A DNA stretch of 64,000 bases, from contig JANYDK010000016.1 of assembly GCA_025363655.1 (NCBI GenBank), positions 1-64,000 on the forward strand, written 5' to 3'. How positions within the stretch are numbered: the first letter of the stretch is position 1; every line of letters starts with the position of its first letter. The translations under genes were made by a program, and so were the position numbers. Positions 49,352 through 56,780 of this stretch are shown piece by piece. The notes under the pieces are model-generated. The model was not told the origin of the DNA, made no database searches, and saw nothing but the letters and a program-made list of their open reading frames with translations. Source of the DNA: Deltaproteobacteria bacterium. Lineage in GTDB: Bacteria > Myxococcota_A > Polyangia > Polyangiales > JADJMO01.

Positions 49352-50353
49352 ATGCGCGGCCTCGCCTTCGTCGCCTTCACGCTCACGGCCACGCTCGTTG
49401 GTTGTCCGAGCCCCGAGCCACCGCGTCCGCCGTTGACGACAGCGGCGACGGCGACGGCGACGGCGACGACCGAGCCCACGCCTTCCGCGAGCGCCACCAC
49501 GGTGAGTGACGTCGCCGACGCGAGTCCTTCGCCCGATGCAGCCATCGTCGTGCCGATCGTCGCAGCCCCGACCTTCGACACCGCCCTCGCCGCGCTCGAC
49601 CTTGGACCGAAGGCGCAAAAAGCCCCGATCGCCCTGAAAAATACGGCCGTTGCCTGCGGCATCACCTTCACGCTCACCGTCGAGAGTCACAAGCAGTACG
49701 CCGATCCGACGGAAGGTTCGGTCGGCATCTGGGAGTTCACACTGGCGAAGAACGGCAAGGTCGTCGAGCTGCGGCAGACGGCGAAGACGCTCTACCTCGA
49801 GGGCTCGGCGTTCGGTTGTCTCTACGTCCTCGAAGGCGACTACGCGACCGAGCACATCGTCGCCGTGCCGGGCGCGCCGAAGCCCTTCACCGAAGACGAG
49901 GCCCTCGCCTTCGCCAAAGCCGAGGCGAGCAAACGTGGGTTGCCGATGGGCAGCGCTTCGAGCACCGAGAACGAAGGCGGCGTGCTCGACGTCGTGCTCT
50001 CGGCGGCGAGCGGCGGAGGGCACACGCGCATGCGCATCGGCTTGTACACGCGCCGCGTGATCTCGATCGAGGTCAAAGGCGCGAAGACCGCGAAGCCGAA
50101 TCCGCCTCCGAAATACGCCGATCCGTGCAAAGTCGACGCCGAATGCGAGATGGGCACGTCGATGGGTTGTTGCGATTGTTGCGGCTACGACGCGCCCTAC
50201 GCGATCTCCAAATCGCACGCGGCGAAAGAGCGGGCCCCGTGCGCGGCCGTCGATTGCGCGCCGTGCAACGAAGCGAAGTGTCCGCAGAAGCCGCCGCTGC
50301 CGAAGACGAATTACGTCGCGATCTGCACCAAGGGCATCTGCGCGCTGAAGTAG
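49352..50353 (+). CDS. Secreted lipoprotein with Cys-rich C-terminus
   Basis: 333 residues from the ATG at 49352. Signal MRGLAFVAFTLTATLVGC, a Thr/Ala/Pro linker, a domain of about 180 residues of alternating beta strands (FTLTVESHKQYADPTEGSVG, MRIGLYTRRVISIEVKG), then a C-terminal cluster with DPCKVDAECEMGTSMGCCDC and CAPCNEAKC. The Cys cluster is probably disulfide bonded. Function unknown. Confidence 0.75.
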   Translation: MRGLAFVAFTLTATLVGCPSPEPPRPPLTTAATATATATTEPTPSASATTVSDVADASPSPDAAIVVPIVAAPTFDTALAALDLGPKAQKAPIALKNTAVACGITFTLTVESHKQYADPTEGSVGIWEFTLAKNGKVVELRQTAKTLYLEGSAFGCLYVLEGDYATEHIVAVPGAPKPFTEDEALAFAKAEASKRGLPMGSASSTENEGGVLDVVLSAASGGGHTRMRIGLYTRRVISIEVKGAKTAKPNPPPKYADPCKVDAECEMGTSMGCCDCCGYDAPYAISKSHAAKERAPCAAVDCAPCNEAKCPQKPPLPKTNYVAICTKGICALK

Positions 50354-50366
50354 CGCTCGCAAAGGC

Positions 50367-51302
50367 ATGTATCGCGATCCACGCGCCGAAGCCCAAGCTC
50401 GCATCGATGCGGCCGTGAACGCGCGCACCGGGACGAAGGAAGAGCTCGAGGAGCTGCGCGATGCGCTCGAGGTGCTTCGCGAGCAGTTGAAAGAGAAGGG
50501 CATCGCGACGCCGCCGTCGAAGGTGCTCGCGCCGTCGTCGCACGTGTTCGAGATGCCGACGCAATGCCGCCTCTCGCTCGCCGACACGCTGCGCGCCGCC
50601 GATGAAATCGAGCACGACGAAGCACGTCTGCGCGCCGAGGTGGTCGAGCTGACGCAGCTGGTGACGCTCTACGGCGATCGTCTCAGCGGCAAGGTGACCG
50701 ACTTGCCCCTCGGTGCGCCTCCGCGATCGGTGCCCATCGTCTATCTCCTCGCCGAAGCTCTTCCGGCGTGGCTGATTTTGATCCTCCCCGCCGCGGCCAT
50801 CATCGGCGAGATGTCGGCGGCGGGATCGTCGGTGAGTTACGCGAGGTTCACGCGCATCGCGGTGCTCCTTCTGCCGCTCGTGCCGCTGGGGATTCGCGCC
50901 TACCGACGAATGTGGTTCCTCGGTCGATGTCGCGTCGCGCACGTCGCGCTGGAGAGCGAGACGCAGACGGCGACCAAGAACACCAACGTGCCGATGCGCT
51001 TCGCGCGTGGATGGAAGATCTCGCGCGAGGCTTTCACCGGCTACACCGTGCGCAGCGTGCTCCATTGGCACGGCGACGACGGCAGCAGCGGCAAGCTCAC
51101 CTTGCGCGGAACACCCTATGAAAAGGGCATCGTTCTCCACGACGAGAACGTGGCGCTCTCCGTCGTCGAGCTCGCGTGTGCGCCTCGTCCGGACGTTCGC
51201 GGTGAATGGGAGCGTCGCTTGCCATGGCCGGTGTGGCTGCGGCTCGCCGTCGTCGTGGCGATCGTCTGCGGCCTCGTCGCCTTCGCGCTGCGCGGGGTCT
51301 AG
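50367..51302 (+). CDS. Membrane protein with coiled-coil N-terminus
   Basis: 311 residues. Residues 15-50 form a short coiled coil (GTKEELEELRDALEVLREQL) and about 75-105 another helix. Two membrane spans (VYLLAEALPAWLILILPAAAI and RIAVLLLPLVPLGIRAY) are followed by a soluble beta domain (SVLHWHGDDGSSGKLTLRG, GIVLHDENVALSVVEL) and a last span (LRLAVVVAIVCGLVAFAL). Family unknown. Starts 13 bp after the previous lipoprotein stop. Confidence 0.72.
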   Translation: MYRDPRAEAQARIDAAVNARTGTKEELEELRDALEVLREQLKEKGIATPPSKVLAPSSHVFEMPTQCRLSLADTLRAADEIEHDEARLRAEVVELTQLVTLYGDRLSGKVTDLPLGAPPRSVPIVYLLAEALPAWLILILPAAAIIGEMSAAGSSVSYARFTRIAVLLLPLVPLGIRAYRRMWFLGRCRVAHVALESETQTATKNTNVPMRFARGWKISREAFTGYTVRSVLHWHGDDGSSGKLTLRGTPYEKGIVLHDENVALSVVELACAPRPDVRGEWERRLPWPVWLRLAVVVAIVCGLVAFALRGV

Positions 51303-51327
51303 CGGGCCCCAGCGCGACTCGAGGCGA

Positions 51328-51948
51328 CTACTTCATCGCGCGTTGGTAAATCGACTGCTTCGGACCCGACATCACCTTGCGCAGCATCGGCTCGAAGAAG
51401 GCGAGCGCCAGCGCCTCGACCTTGGGATCGAACGCTGGGCCGTCGTAGCGCGCGCAGAACTCTTCGGTGCGCGCGAAGTTCGGATCGTCGCGAAAGACGT
51501 CGCGCATGTCGCGATCGAGCCCGAGGCGATGGAAGAAGTAATAGCCCTGGAAAATGGCATGTTTCGCCACCATCCAATGATTCTCCGGCGAGACGAACGG
51601 TTGGAGAATCGAGGCCGCGATGTCGGCGTGGTTGTAGGTGCCGAGCGTGTCGCCGATGTCGTGGAGGAGCGCGCAGACCACGTACTCTTCGTCGCGCCCA
51701 TCGCGATGCGCCAGCGTCGCCGTCTGTAGACAGTGCGTCAGACGATCGACGGGGAAGCCGCCGAAGTCGCCGTCGAGGAGGCGCAGATGCGCGAGCACGC
51801 GGTCGGGGAGCTTCTGCGCGAACGGCATGAGGTTGCCGAGGATGATGTTCCAATCTTCCTGCGTGCTCGCCTCGATGCTGGTGAAGGTCGCGCGCTTCTC
51901 GTTCGCGTCATTCCCGTCACTACCGTGACTGCCATGATCGGTCGACAT
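51328..51948 (-). CDS. HD-domain metalloprotein (possibly mixed-valence di-iron type)
   Basis: 206 residues. Metal ligands of the HD superfamily are clear: HCLQTATLAHRDG (His), ALLHDIGDTLG (HD at 96-97), TYNHADIAASIL (His) and ENHWMVAKHAIFQGYYF (His pair). The HNHAD/ENHW arrangement and the ending FDPKVEALALAFFEPML resemble the PhnZ-like group of HD oxygenases more than nucleotide phosphohydrolases, but this is from motif memory. Convergent with the membrane protein gene. Confidence 0.8.
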   Translation of the reverse strand: MSTDHGSHGSDGNDANEKRATFTSIEASTQEDWNIILGNLMPFAQKLPDRVLAHLRLLDGDFGGFPVDRLTHCLQTATLAHRDGRDEEYVVCALLHDIGDTLGTYNHADIAASILQPFVSPENHWMVAKHAIFQGYYFFHRLGLDRDMRDVFRDDPNFARTEEFCARYDGPAFDPKVEALALAFFEPMLRKVMSGPKQSIYQRAMK

Positions 51949-51973
51949 CGTCCGAGAATATCGGCGCCCCGCC

Positions 51974-52903
51974 TCAAAGAGAAATCGTCACGAAATGCTG
52001 GGGAACGGTGACCTGCGTCGCGGGCGCACAGGCGTGGACCTCCTCGGCGAAGGCGGCGAGGCTCGCGCGCCCCGCGTCACCGATGTCCATCTGCTTTTCC
52101 CCCAGCGGCTCCCAATGCGCGTCGAAGTGGTTCGTCAAGACCAGCGGCGGCTTGCCGAGCACGCGCATCAGTCGACAGGTGTAGTCGGGAATCTTCGCGC
52201 GAAGGCCGGTGGCGACGATCGCCACGTCGGGACGAAGTCCTTCGAGCTCCGCTTCGATGAAGTTGGCGGTGCCGATGAAGAGCACCTTGCGGCCACCCGT
52301 CGTGACGAAGAACTGGAGCGTGCCTCCTTCACCGTACCCGTCGGCGGTCATCGGCAGCTTCACGCCTTCGGGAATGTCGACCGAGGGCACGCCAATCGAC
52401 GAATGGAGCCCATGAATCACGCGAATCGCGAACGGCCCGCTCGCGAACGTGTCCCCGCCATGCACGACGTGCAGCTGACTCGCAGGAATTCCGGCTGCGC
52501 GCGCGACCCGCATCGTGCTCTCGCTGCCGACGACGAGCGCACCCGTCTTCGACGCAATCGTCGGAACGTCGAGGAGATGATCGTAGTGAGAGTGCCCCAC
52601 CAGCACCACTTCGACTTCCCTCGGCGTGTGCGCAGCGATGGCCACCAGATCGGGCACCAGCGGTTTCACGTCATCGACCTCGCGCCGCGAAAAATACGGA
52701 TCGTGGAGGAGCACGTGCGAGCCCGAGGTGAGCTGCCAACCGGCCACGCCGAGATACGTCAACGTCACGGTCTCGGGCACCGGCGCAGTCACCGGCGTGA
52801 TGGCAGGCGCCTTCGTCCCTCCACCACATCCGATCACGACGAACCCAAGGGTGCTCACGACACCGATGCAACCAGCAACTCGAACCAGCTCACGAAGCGA
52901 CAT
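51974..52903 (-). CDS. Lipoprotein with metallo-beta-lactamase fold
   Basis: 309 residues. Lipoprotein signal (VRVAGCIGVVSTLGFVVIGC). The MBL core has LVGHSHYDHLLDVP (HxHxDH), GLHSSIGVPS, FIGTANF and TNHFDAHWEP, in line with UlaG-like/phosphodiesterase-type MBL proteins. The third metal-ligand positions differ (TANF in place of the usual Asp), so catalytic class is unsure. Periplasmic or outer-membrane location. Confidence 0.88.
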   Translation of the reverse strand: MSLRELVRVAGCIGVVSTLGFVVIGCGGGTKAPAITPVTAPVPETVTLTYLGVAGWQLTSGSHVLLHDPYFSRREVDDVKPLVPDLVAIAAHTPREVEVVLVGHSHYDHLLDVPTIASKTGALVVGSESTMRVARAAGIPASQLHVVHGGDTFASGPFAIRVIHGLHSSIGVPSVDIPEGVKLPMTADGYGEGGTLQFFVTTGGRKVLFIGTANFIEAELEGLRPDVAIVATGLRAKIPDYTCRLMRVLGKPPLVLTNHFDAHWEPLGEKQMDIGDAGRASLAAFAEEVHACAPATQVTVPQHFVTISL

Positions 52904-52933
52904 GGTCGGCAGGAACGACCGCTGGGGGCGGCG

Positions 52934-54907
52934 TCATTCCCCGTCGGCGACGAACCCCACGCGTTCGTGACTGCCGTCACAAAACGGTTTGTTCTGCGAA
53001 TGCCCACAACGACATAGCCGCGCGCGCGTCACCCGATCGACCGTGCGCCCGGTGCCCGCGCAAATCTCGAGGTTCCCCTTCACGACGAGGCACCCATTGC
53101 GCTGCGGCCGCACGTCGAGCACCCCATCGCGCACCTCGAGCGGCTCCGAAGTCCGGGTCACCGGCTCACCGCTGGCGACGAACCCAATGCCAATGCCATT
53201 GTGCGTCCCATCGCAATAGGGCTTGTTCTTCGACCCACCACAACGACATAGCGTCGCCCGAAACCCGGCGTCACCGCCCAATATTCGCAACTGTGCCCGC
53301 ACGCCGAGAGGCCCATTTTCTCGCAGTTGGACGAGATTCACCGCTGGCGCGCGCTCGTCGGGCCCACCGTCTTTGCGTCGCAATTGAATGGCGCCGGAGG
53401 GACAGAGGTGAGCGACGGTGACGAGAGATTCGGTGCTGCAGGCGTCGGGGTCGAGCCAAGGGCCGACGACGTTGGCTTTGAAGACGGTGGGTTGGCCCAA
53501 TACACAGTGACGGGAGTGGATGCAGCGTTTGGAGTCGAAGAGGAGGGTGAGAGATTTTCCTTCGACGACTTCGACTTCAGGCGCGGGCGCAGGCGCGAGT
53601 GTGGGCGCGGGTGCAGGTGCGGGCGTAGGCGCGGGCACGGGCGCGAGCGCGGGCGCATTCCTCACCAACCCCTTTTCCAACTCCTCCGCCAACTCCATCA
53701 ACTGCCCCGGCACTCCCTTCAACCTCTCGATCCCCTCACAAACCTTCTCCGCCCCATGCGACAAATCTCTCAAGCGCTCTACCAACACCGCGTCCCCCGA
53801 GCGGCCTTCCGTCAACGCGTACAAGCTTCGCAGCGTCGCGAAGCTCATGCCCGCCGTGCATTCGCGTTGCGTCGCGTTCGCCGAGTGTCTCGTCAGCACG
53901 CTGGCGATCGGGGAGATGACGCGCATCATGTCGACGGCGGCTTGGATCATCGCCCGTTGGGCGCGGAGACCGCGGAGCTCGACGTAGCTCTGGATGAGCA
54001 GGCGCAGCATGTGGTTGTAAGCGGCGTTGGCGAGATCGACGAGGGAGGCTGCCGGTTCGTCTTCGATCCAGACGCGGCCGTCGGGGACGACGGGGCGGCG
54101 CATCACCGGGTTGTGTGCGGCGGGGCGCGCGGGATGGAAGGACGAGCGAGCGGCGACGAGCGCGTCGTATTCGTCGCGAATGGTGGAGAAGCGCGCGAAG
54201 TGGGAGTCGACTGCGCCTTGGCTGCCTTCGCCTTGGACGACGATCGCTTCGATGCCGGCGAGGGCAGTTTTCAAGCAGCGCACCCGCGATACGTTCTTCA
54301 ACGCGACGACGTCGAGGCCGAGTTGGCGCGCGGGCTCGCCGACGAAGACGACGTCTTCGCCGTGACGTTCGACGAGGAAACGAAGGCCGTCGGCGATGGC
54401 GGCGTAGAGCTGACCGACCGTCTCGTAGTCTTGCGAGCTCGGCATCAAGCGGCCGGGCGCGGTGCCACGCGAGTAGCGAAATTCAGCCTCGAAACCGCGG
54501 CCATCGCTCACCGGGGCGTCTTCGGGGCGTTCGAGGTAGATGAAGTGATCGAGCGTGTCGCGGTTGAACGGCGCGAGCTGGACGACGATGCCGGCGGGAA
54601 GCGAGCCGGGGCCGATGGGGAAGTTGAGCCGACCGAAGTGCGGGCTGGCACCGAGCGCGCACTGCAAGTTGGCGACGATGGCGAGGTGGGCCATCTCTTC
54701 GACGGCGATGTCGATGATGACGCGACGCCAACGACGAACGGCGGTGAGCTCGTCGTCGCGCAAGTCTTCGTCGAGGCCCTCTTTGAGGCTGAAGGCCGCG
54801 TAGAGGTAGCAGCACATCAAGTTGTGCTCGACCTCGGCCGCTTCGCTGAGCAGGCCGAGGACGTATTCGCGGGAGTCGAGGGGGACGATGGAGCGGCTGC
54901 GCGTCAT
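52934..54907 (-). CDS. Ferritin-like / ferredoxin / double CDGSH iron-sulfur fusion protein
   Basis: 657 residues from the ATG at 54907 (longer upstream frames are not coding-like). Residues 10-240: a ferritin-like domain (SEAAEVEHNLMCCYLYAAFS, AVEEMAHLAIVANLQ) with Glu/His di-iron ligand candidates E27, E70 or E71, and H74. After a helical middle and an Ala/Pro linker of about 30 residues, a divergent mono-cluster ferredoxin-type domain (RCIHSRHCVLGQP, VAHLCPSGAIQL). Then two CDGSH 2Fe-2S motifs: CRCGGSKNKPYCDGTH and CRCGHSQNKPFCDGSH. Three redox iron modules in one cytoplasmic chain suggest an electron-transfer oxidase or iron/redox sensor; the substrate is unknown. Confidence 0.88.
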   Translation of the reverse strand: MTRSRSIVPLDSREYVLGLLSEAAEVEHNLMCCYLYAAFSLKEGLDEDLRDDELTAVRRWRRVIIDIAVEEMAHLAIVANLQCALGASPHFGRLNFPIGPGSLPAGIVVQLAPFNRDTLDHFIYLERPEDAPVSDGRGFEAEFRYSRGTAPGRLMPSSQDYETVGQLYAAIADGLRFLVERHGEDVVFVGEPARQLGLDVVALKNVSRVRCLKTALAGIEAIVVQGEGSQGAVDSHFARFSTIRDEYDALVAARSSFHPARPAAHNPVMRRPVVPDGRVWIEDEPAASLVDLANAAYNHMLRLLIQSYVELRGLRAQRAMIQAAVDMMRVISPIASVLTRHSANATQRECTAGMSFATLRSLYALTEGRSGDAVLVERLRDLSHGAEKVCEGIERLKGVPGQLMELAEELEKGLVRNAPALAPVPAPTPAPAPAPTLAPAPAPEVEVVEGKSLTLLFDSKRCIHSRHCVLGQPTVFKANVVGPWLDPDACSTESLVTVAHLCPSGAIQLRRKDGGPDERAPAVNLVQLRENGPLGVRAQLRILGGDAGFRATLCRCGGSKNKPYCDGTHNGIGIGFVASGEPVTRTSEPLEVRDGVLDVRPQRNGCLVVKGNLEICAGTGRTVDRVTRARLCRCGHSQNKPFCDGSHERVGFVADGE

Positions 54908-54980
54908 GGCTGGGGTCTCCGCAATCGAGCTGAGATGCGTGGCTGGCGAGGTTGGTTGCTGGGCAGAGAGCGGCGTGGGC

Positions 54981-56189
54981 TCACCAGAGGAATCCTTGGG
55001 GCGTGCCTTCGCCGAGCCCGCGGCAGAGCTTGCCGTCGGCGCTGCAGACGATCGTGTGCTCGTCTTTGACGTCTTTCCCACCGCGGAAAACGAGCCATTC
55101 GCCGTCGGGGCTGAAGGCGTGATTGGTGAGGATGGAGACGCCCGCGAGGACCACGCGATCGAACTTGCGCGTCGTGAAGTCGCCGACGAAGAGCGAGTTG
55201 GTGAAGCAAGGCAGCTTCGAGCATTTCGATTCGGGCTCGTCGAGCGTGAGGAATGCCAGACGATCGCCGCCCGGCGCGAAGGTGGCGCCGAAGCCGCCCT
55301 TGCGCACGATTTCGGGAGTCGCCGTCGCATCGCCGCCGGGGAGATAGACGATGTCGTGTCGACAGGTGTTGAGGTTGGCGAGGCAGTCGGGCGACGTGTC
55401 GTTCGCCGTCGTCTGATAGACGATGCCGCCATCTCCACCGAGCACGCCGTGCCCACGGTAGAAGCGCGGTTGGTAGTACGCCCCGGGAATTCCAGCGCGA
55501 ATCGGATCGAGCTTGGCGTCTTCGGCGCCTTCGCCGAGCGTCGCTCGCCACAGCTCCATCGGGCAGGCGGCGAGCCCCGTCGCCGTGCACGAAGTCGGAG
55601 TGCCGGAGATGAGCGAGCTCCGGCCGTCGCCTGCGAGCTCGCCGCCGCCGAAGTAGCGGAAGGTCATCAGCTTGACGGGTTTGGCGCCGGGAGAGAGGCG
55701 CAACATCATCAGCGTGTCGGTCTTGGTGGTGGAGTCGTTCACCGAGAGGAGGGCCATGCCGCCGTCTTCGCTGACCGACATGAGCCCCCCGACGACGTCG
55801 GTGGCGACGACGACCGGCGGCGAATGAGTGGTCACGCGCGAGAGCGTCCCCTTCGTGCCGGTCTCGCTGTCGCTCAACACCAGGAGCGCGTGTCCGCCGT
55901 CGATGGTGCGCGCGGCGCGGGGAATTCCGGGCAAGTCGGCGAAGGCAGGCGACGCCTCGCCGTCGACCGTGGGCGAGACGAGGAAGAGCTTCGGCTTCTT
56001 CTTCCCATCGTCGGCACCCGTCGCGACCGTGCGGAGGATGACCACGCTCGGCGTCGACTGCGCGCTCTTCTTCGGGCGCGGCTTCGACTCGTCGTCGCTC
56101 TTGGCCTCGCTGCTGCTGGAAGAAGAGCGTTTGCACGCGAGACTCGCCGCTGCGAGCAGAGCCAAGAGCAGGAGAACCTTCCTCGTCAT
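54981..56189 (-). CDS. WD40/TolB-like beta-propeller lipoprotein
   Basis: 402 residues from the ATG at 56189. Signal MTRKVLLLLALLAAASLAC with lipobox Cys, a Lys/Ser/Asp linker, then propeller blades, with PD40-type motifs GGFGATFAPGGDRLAFLTLDE and LTNHAFSPDGEWLVFRGG. Six Cys in the second half probably pair. Likely a periplasmic protein-binding propeller. Same strand as the iron-sulfur fusion, 73 bp upstream of it. Confidence 0.8.
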   Translation of the reverse strand: MTRKVLLLLALLAAASLACKRSSSSSSEAKSDDESKPRPKKSAQSTPSVVILRTVATGADDGKKKPKLFLVSPTVDGEASPAFADLPGIPRAARTIDGGHALLVLSDSETGTKGTLSRVTTHSPPVVVATDVVGGLMSVSEDGGMALLSVNDSTTKTDTLMMLRLSPGAKPVKLMTFRYFGGGELAGDGRSSLISGTPTSCTATGLAACPMELWRATLGEGAEDAKLDPIRAGIPGAYYQPRFYRGHGVLGGDGGIVYQTTANDTSPDCLANLNTCRHDIVYLPGGDATATPEIVRKGGFGATFAPGGDRLAFLTLDEPESKCSKLPCFTNSLFVGDFTTRKFDRVVLAGVSILTNHAFSPDGEWLVFRGGKDVKDEHTIVCSADGKLCRGLGEGTPQGFLW

Positions 56190-56278
56190 GCGCGCTTCCT
56201 CGCTTCCGAACGGACCCACTCGACGAACGTCGCCACCGGCAACGGTCAGCAGTGGCCGAACCGTCGCTGCGTCGTCCT

Positions 56279-56596
56279 TCACGACGATCGTCGGACAGCT
56301 TGTAGCTGACGAGGATGGCGCGCGCGCAGCTTGCGACACGCCTCGCGAAGACGCGCGAAGACCTCGCGGAGCTCACGTGCCCACGCCTGTCCGTCGCCGG
56401 GGAGCGCGAGCCTCCTGGGCAGGCGCTGGAAGAGCGAGACGCCGAGGTGCCCTTCGAGCTGCTTCACCTGATGGCTGACTGCCGTTTGGGTGACGCCGAG
56501 CTCGACGGCTGCGCGCGTGAAGCTGAGCAGACGCGCTGCGACCTCGAACGTCCGCAGCGCGGTCAGCGGCGGGAGAGAGACGTCACGCGGGGCCAC
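56279..56596 (-). pseudogene. LysR-type regulator truncated after the DNA-binding domain
   Basis: About 105 residues from the GTG at 56596. The N-terminal HTH of a GcvA-type LysR regulator is intact (LPPLTALRTFEVAARLLSFT, RAAVELGVTQTAVSHQVKQL, EGHLGVSLFQRLPRRLAL), followed by the linker helix (LREVFARLREACRKLRA). The frame then ends after a few residues. The effector-binding domain, about 200 residues, is absent and not found in other frames nearby. Could still bind DNA as a dimer, but I read it as a remnant. Confidence 0.78.
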
Positions 56597-56618
56597 GTCG
56601 CGAGGATAGCCGGATACG

Positions 56619-56635
56619 CATGAAAATTCGTCATG
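56619..56635. promoter_or_regulatory. LysR-type operator (T-N11-A palindrome)
   Basis: CATGA-N7-TCATG, 17 bases with perfect arms, containing T-N11-A. Located 23-39 bases upstream of the truncated LysR start, the usual place for an autoregulatory and divergent-target box. The plus-strand frame leaving this site runs only into antisense of the kinase gene, so no divergent target is left. Confidence 0.6.
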
Positions 56636-56780
56636 TACCCATGCGCCGAATGCATTGGCGAGCGGGAGGCGCGCCGGGTAGCGCCTGTCCACGAAGCTCT
56701 ACCGATTCCGCTACAGGCCCTTCGCCCGCAAGGTTCGATCGGGCGATGGCCGAGGTCGCCAAGGCTCCCGCGGCGAGTCG

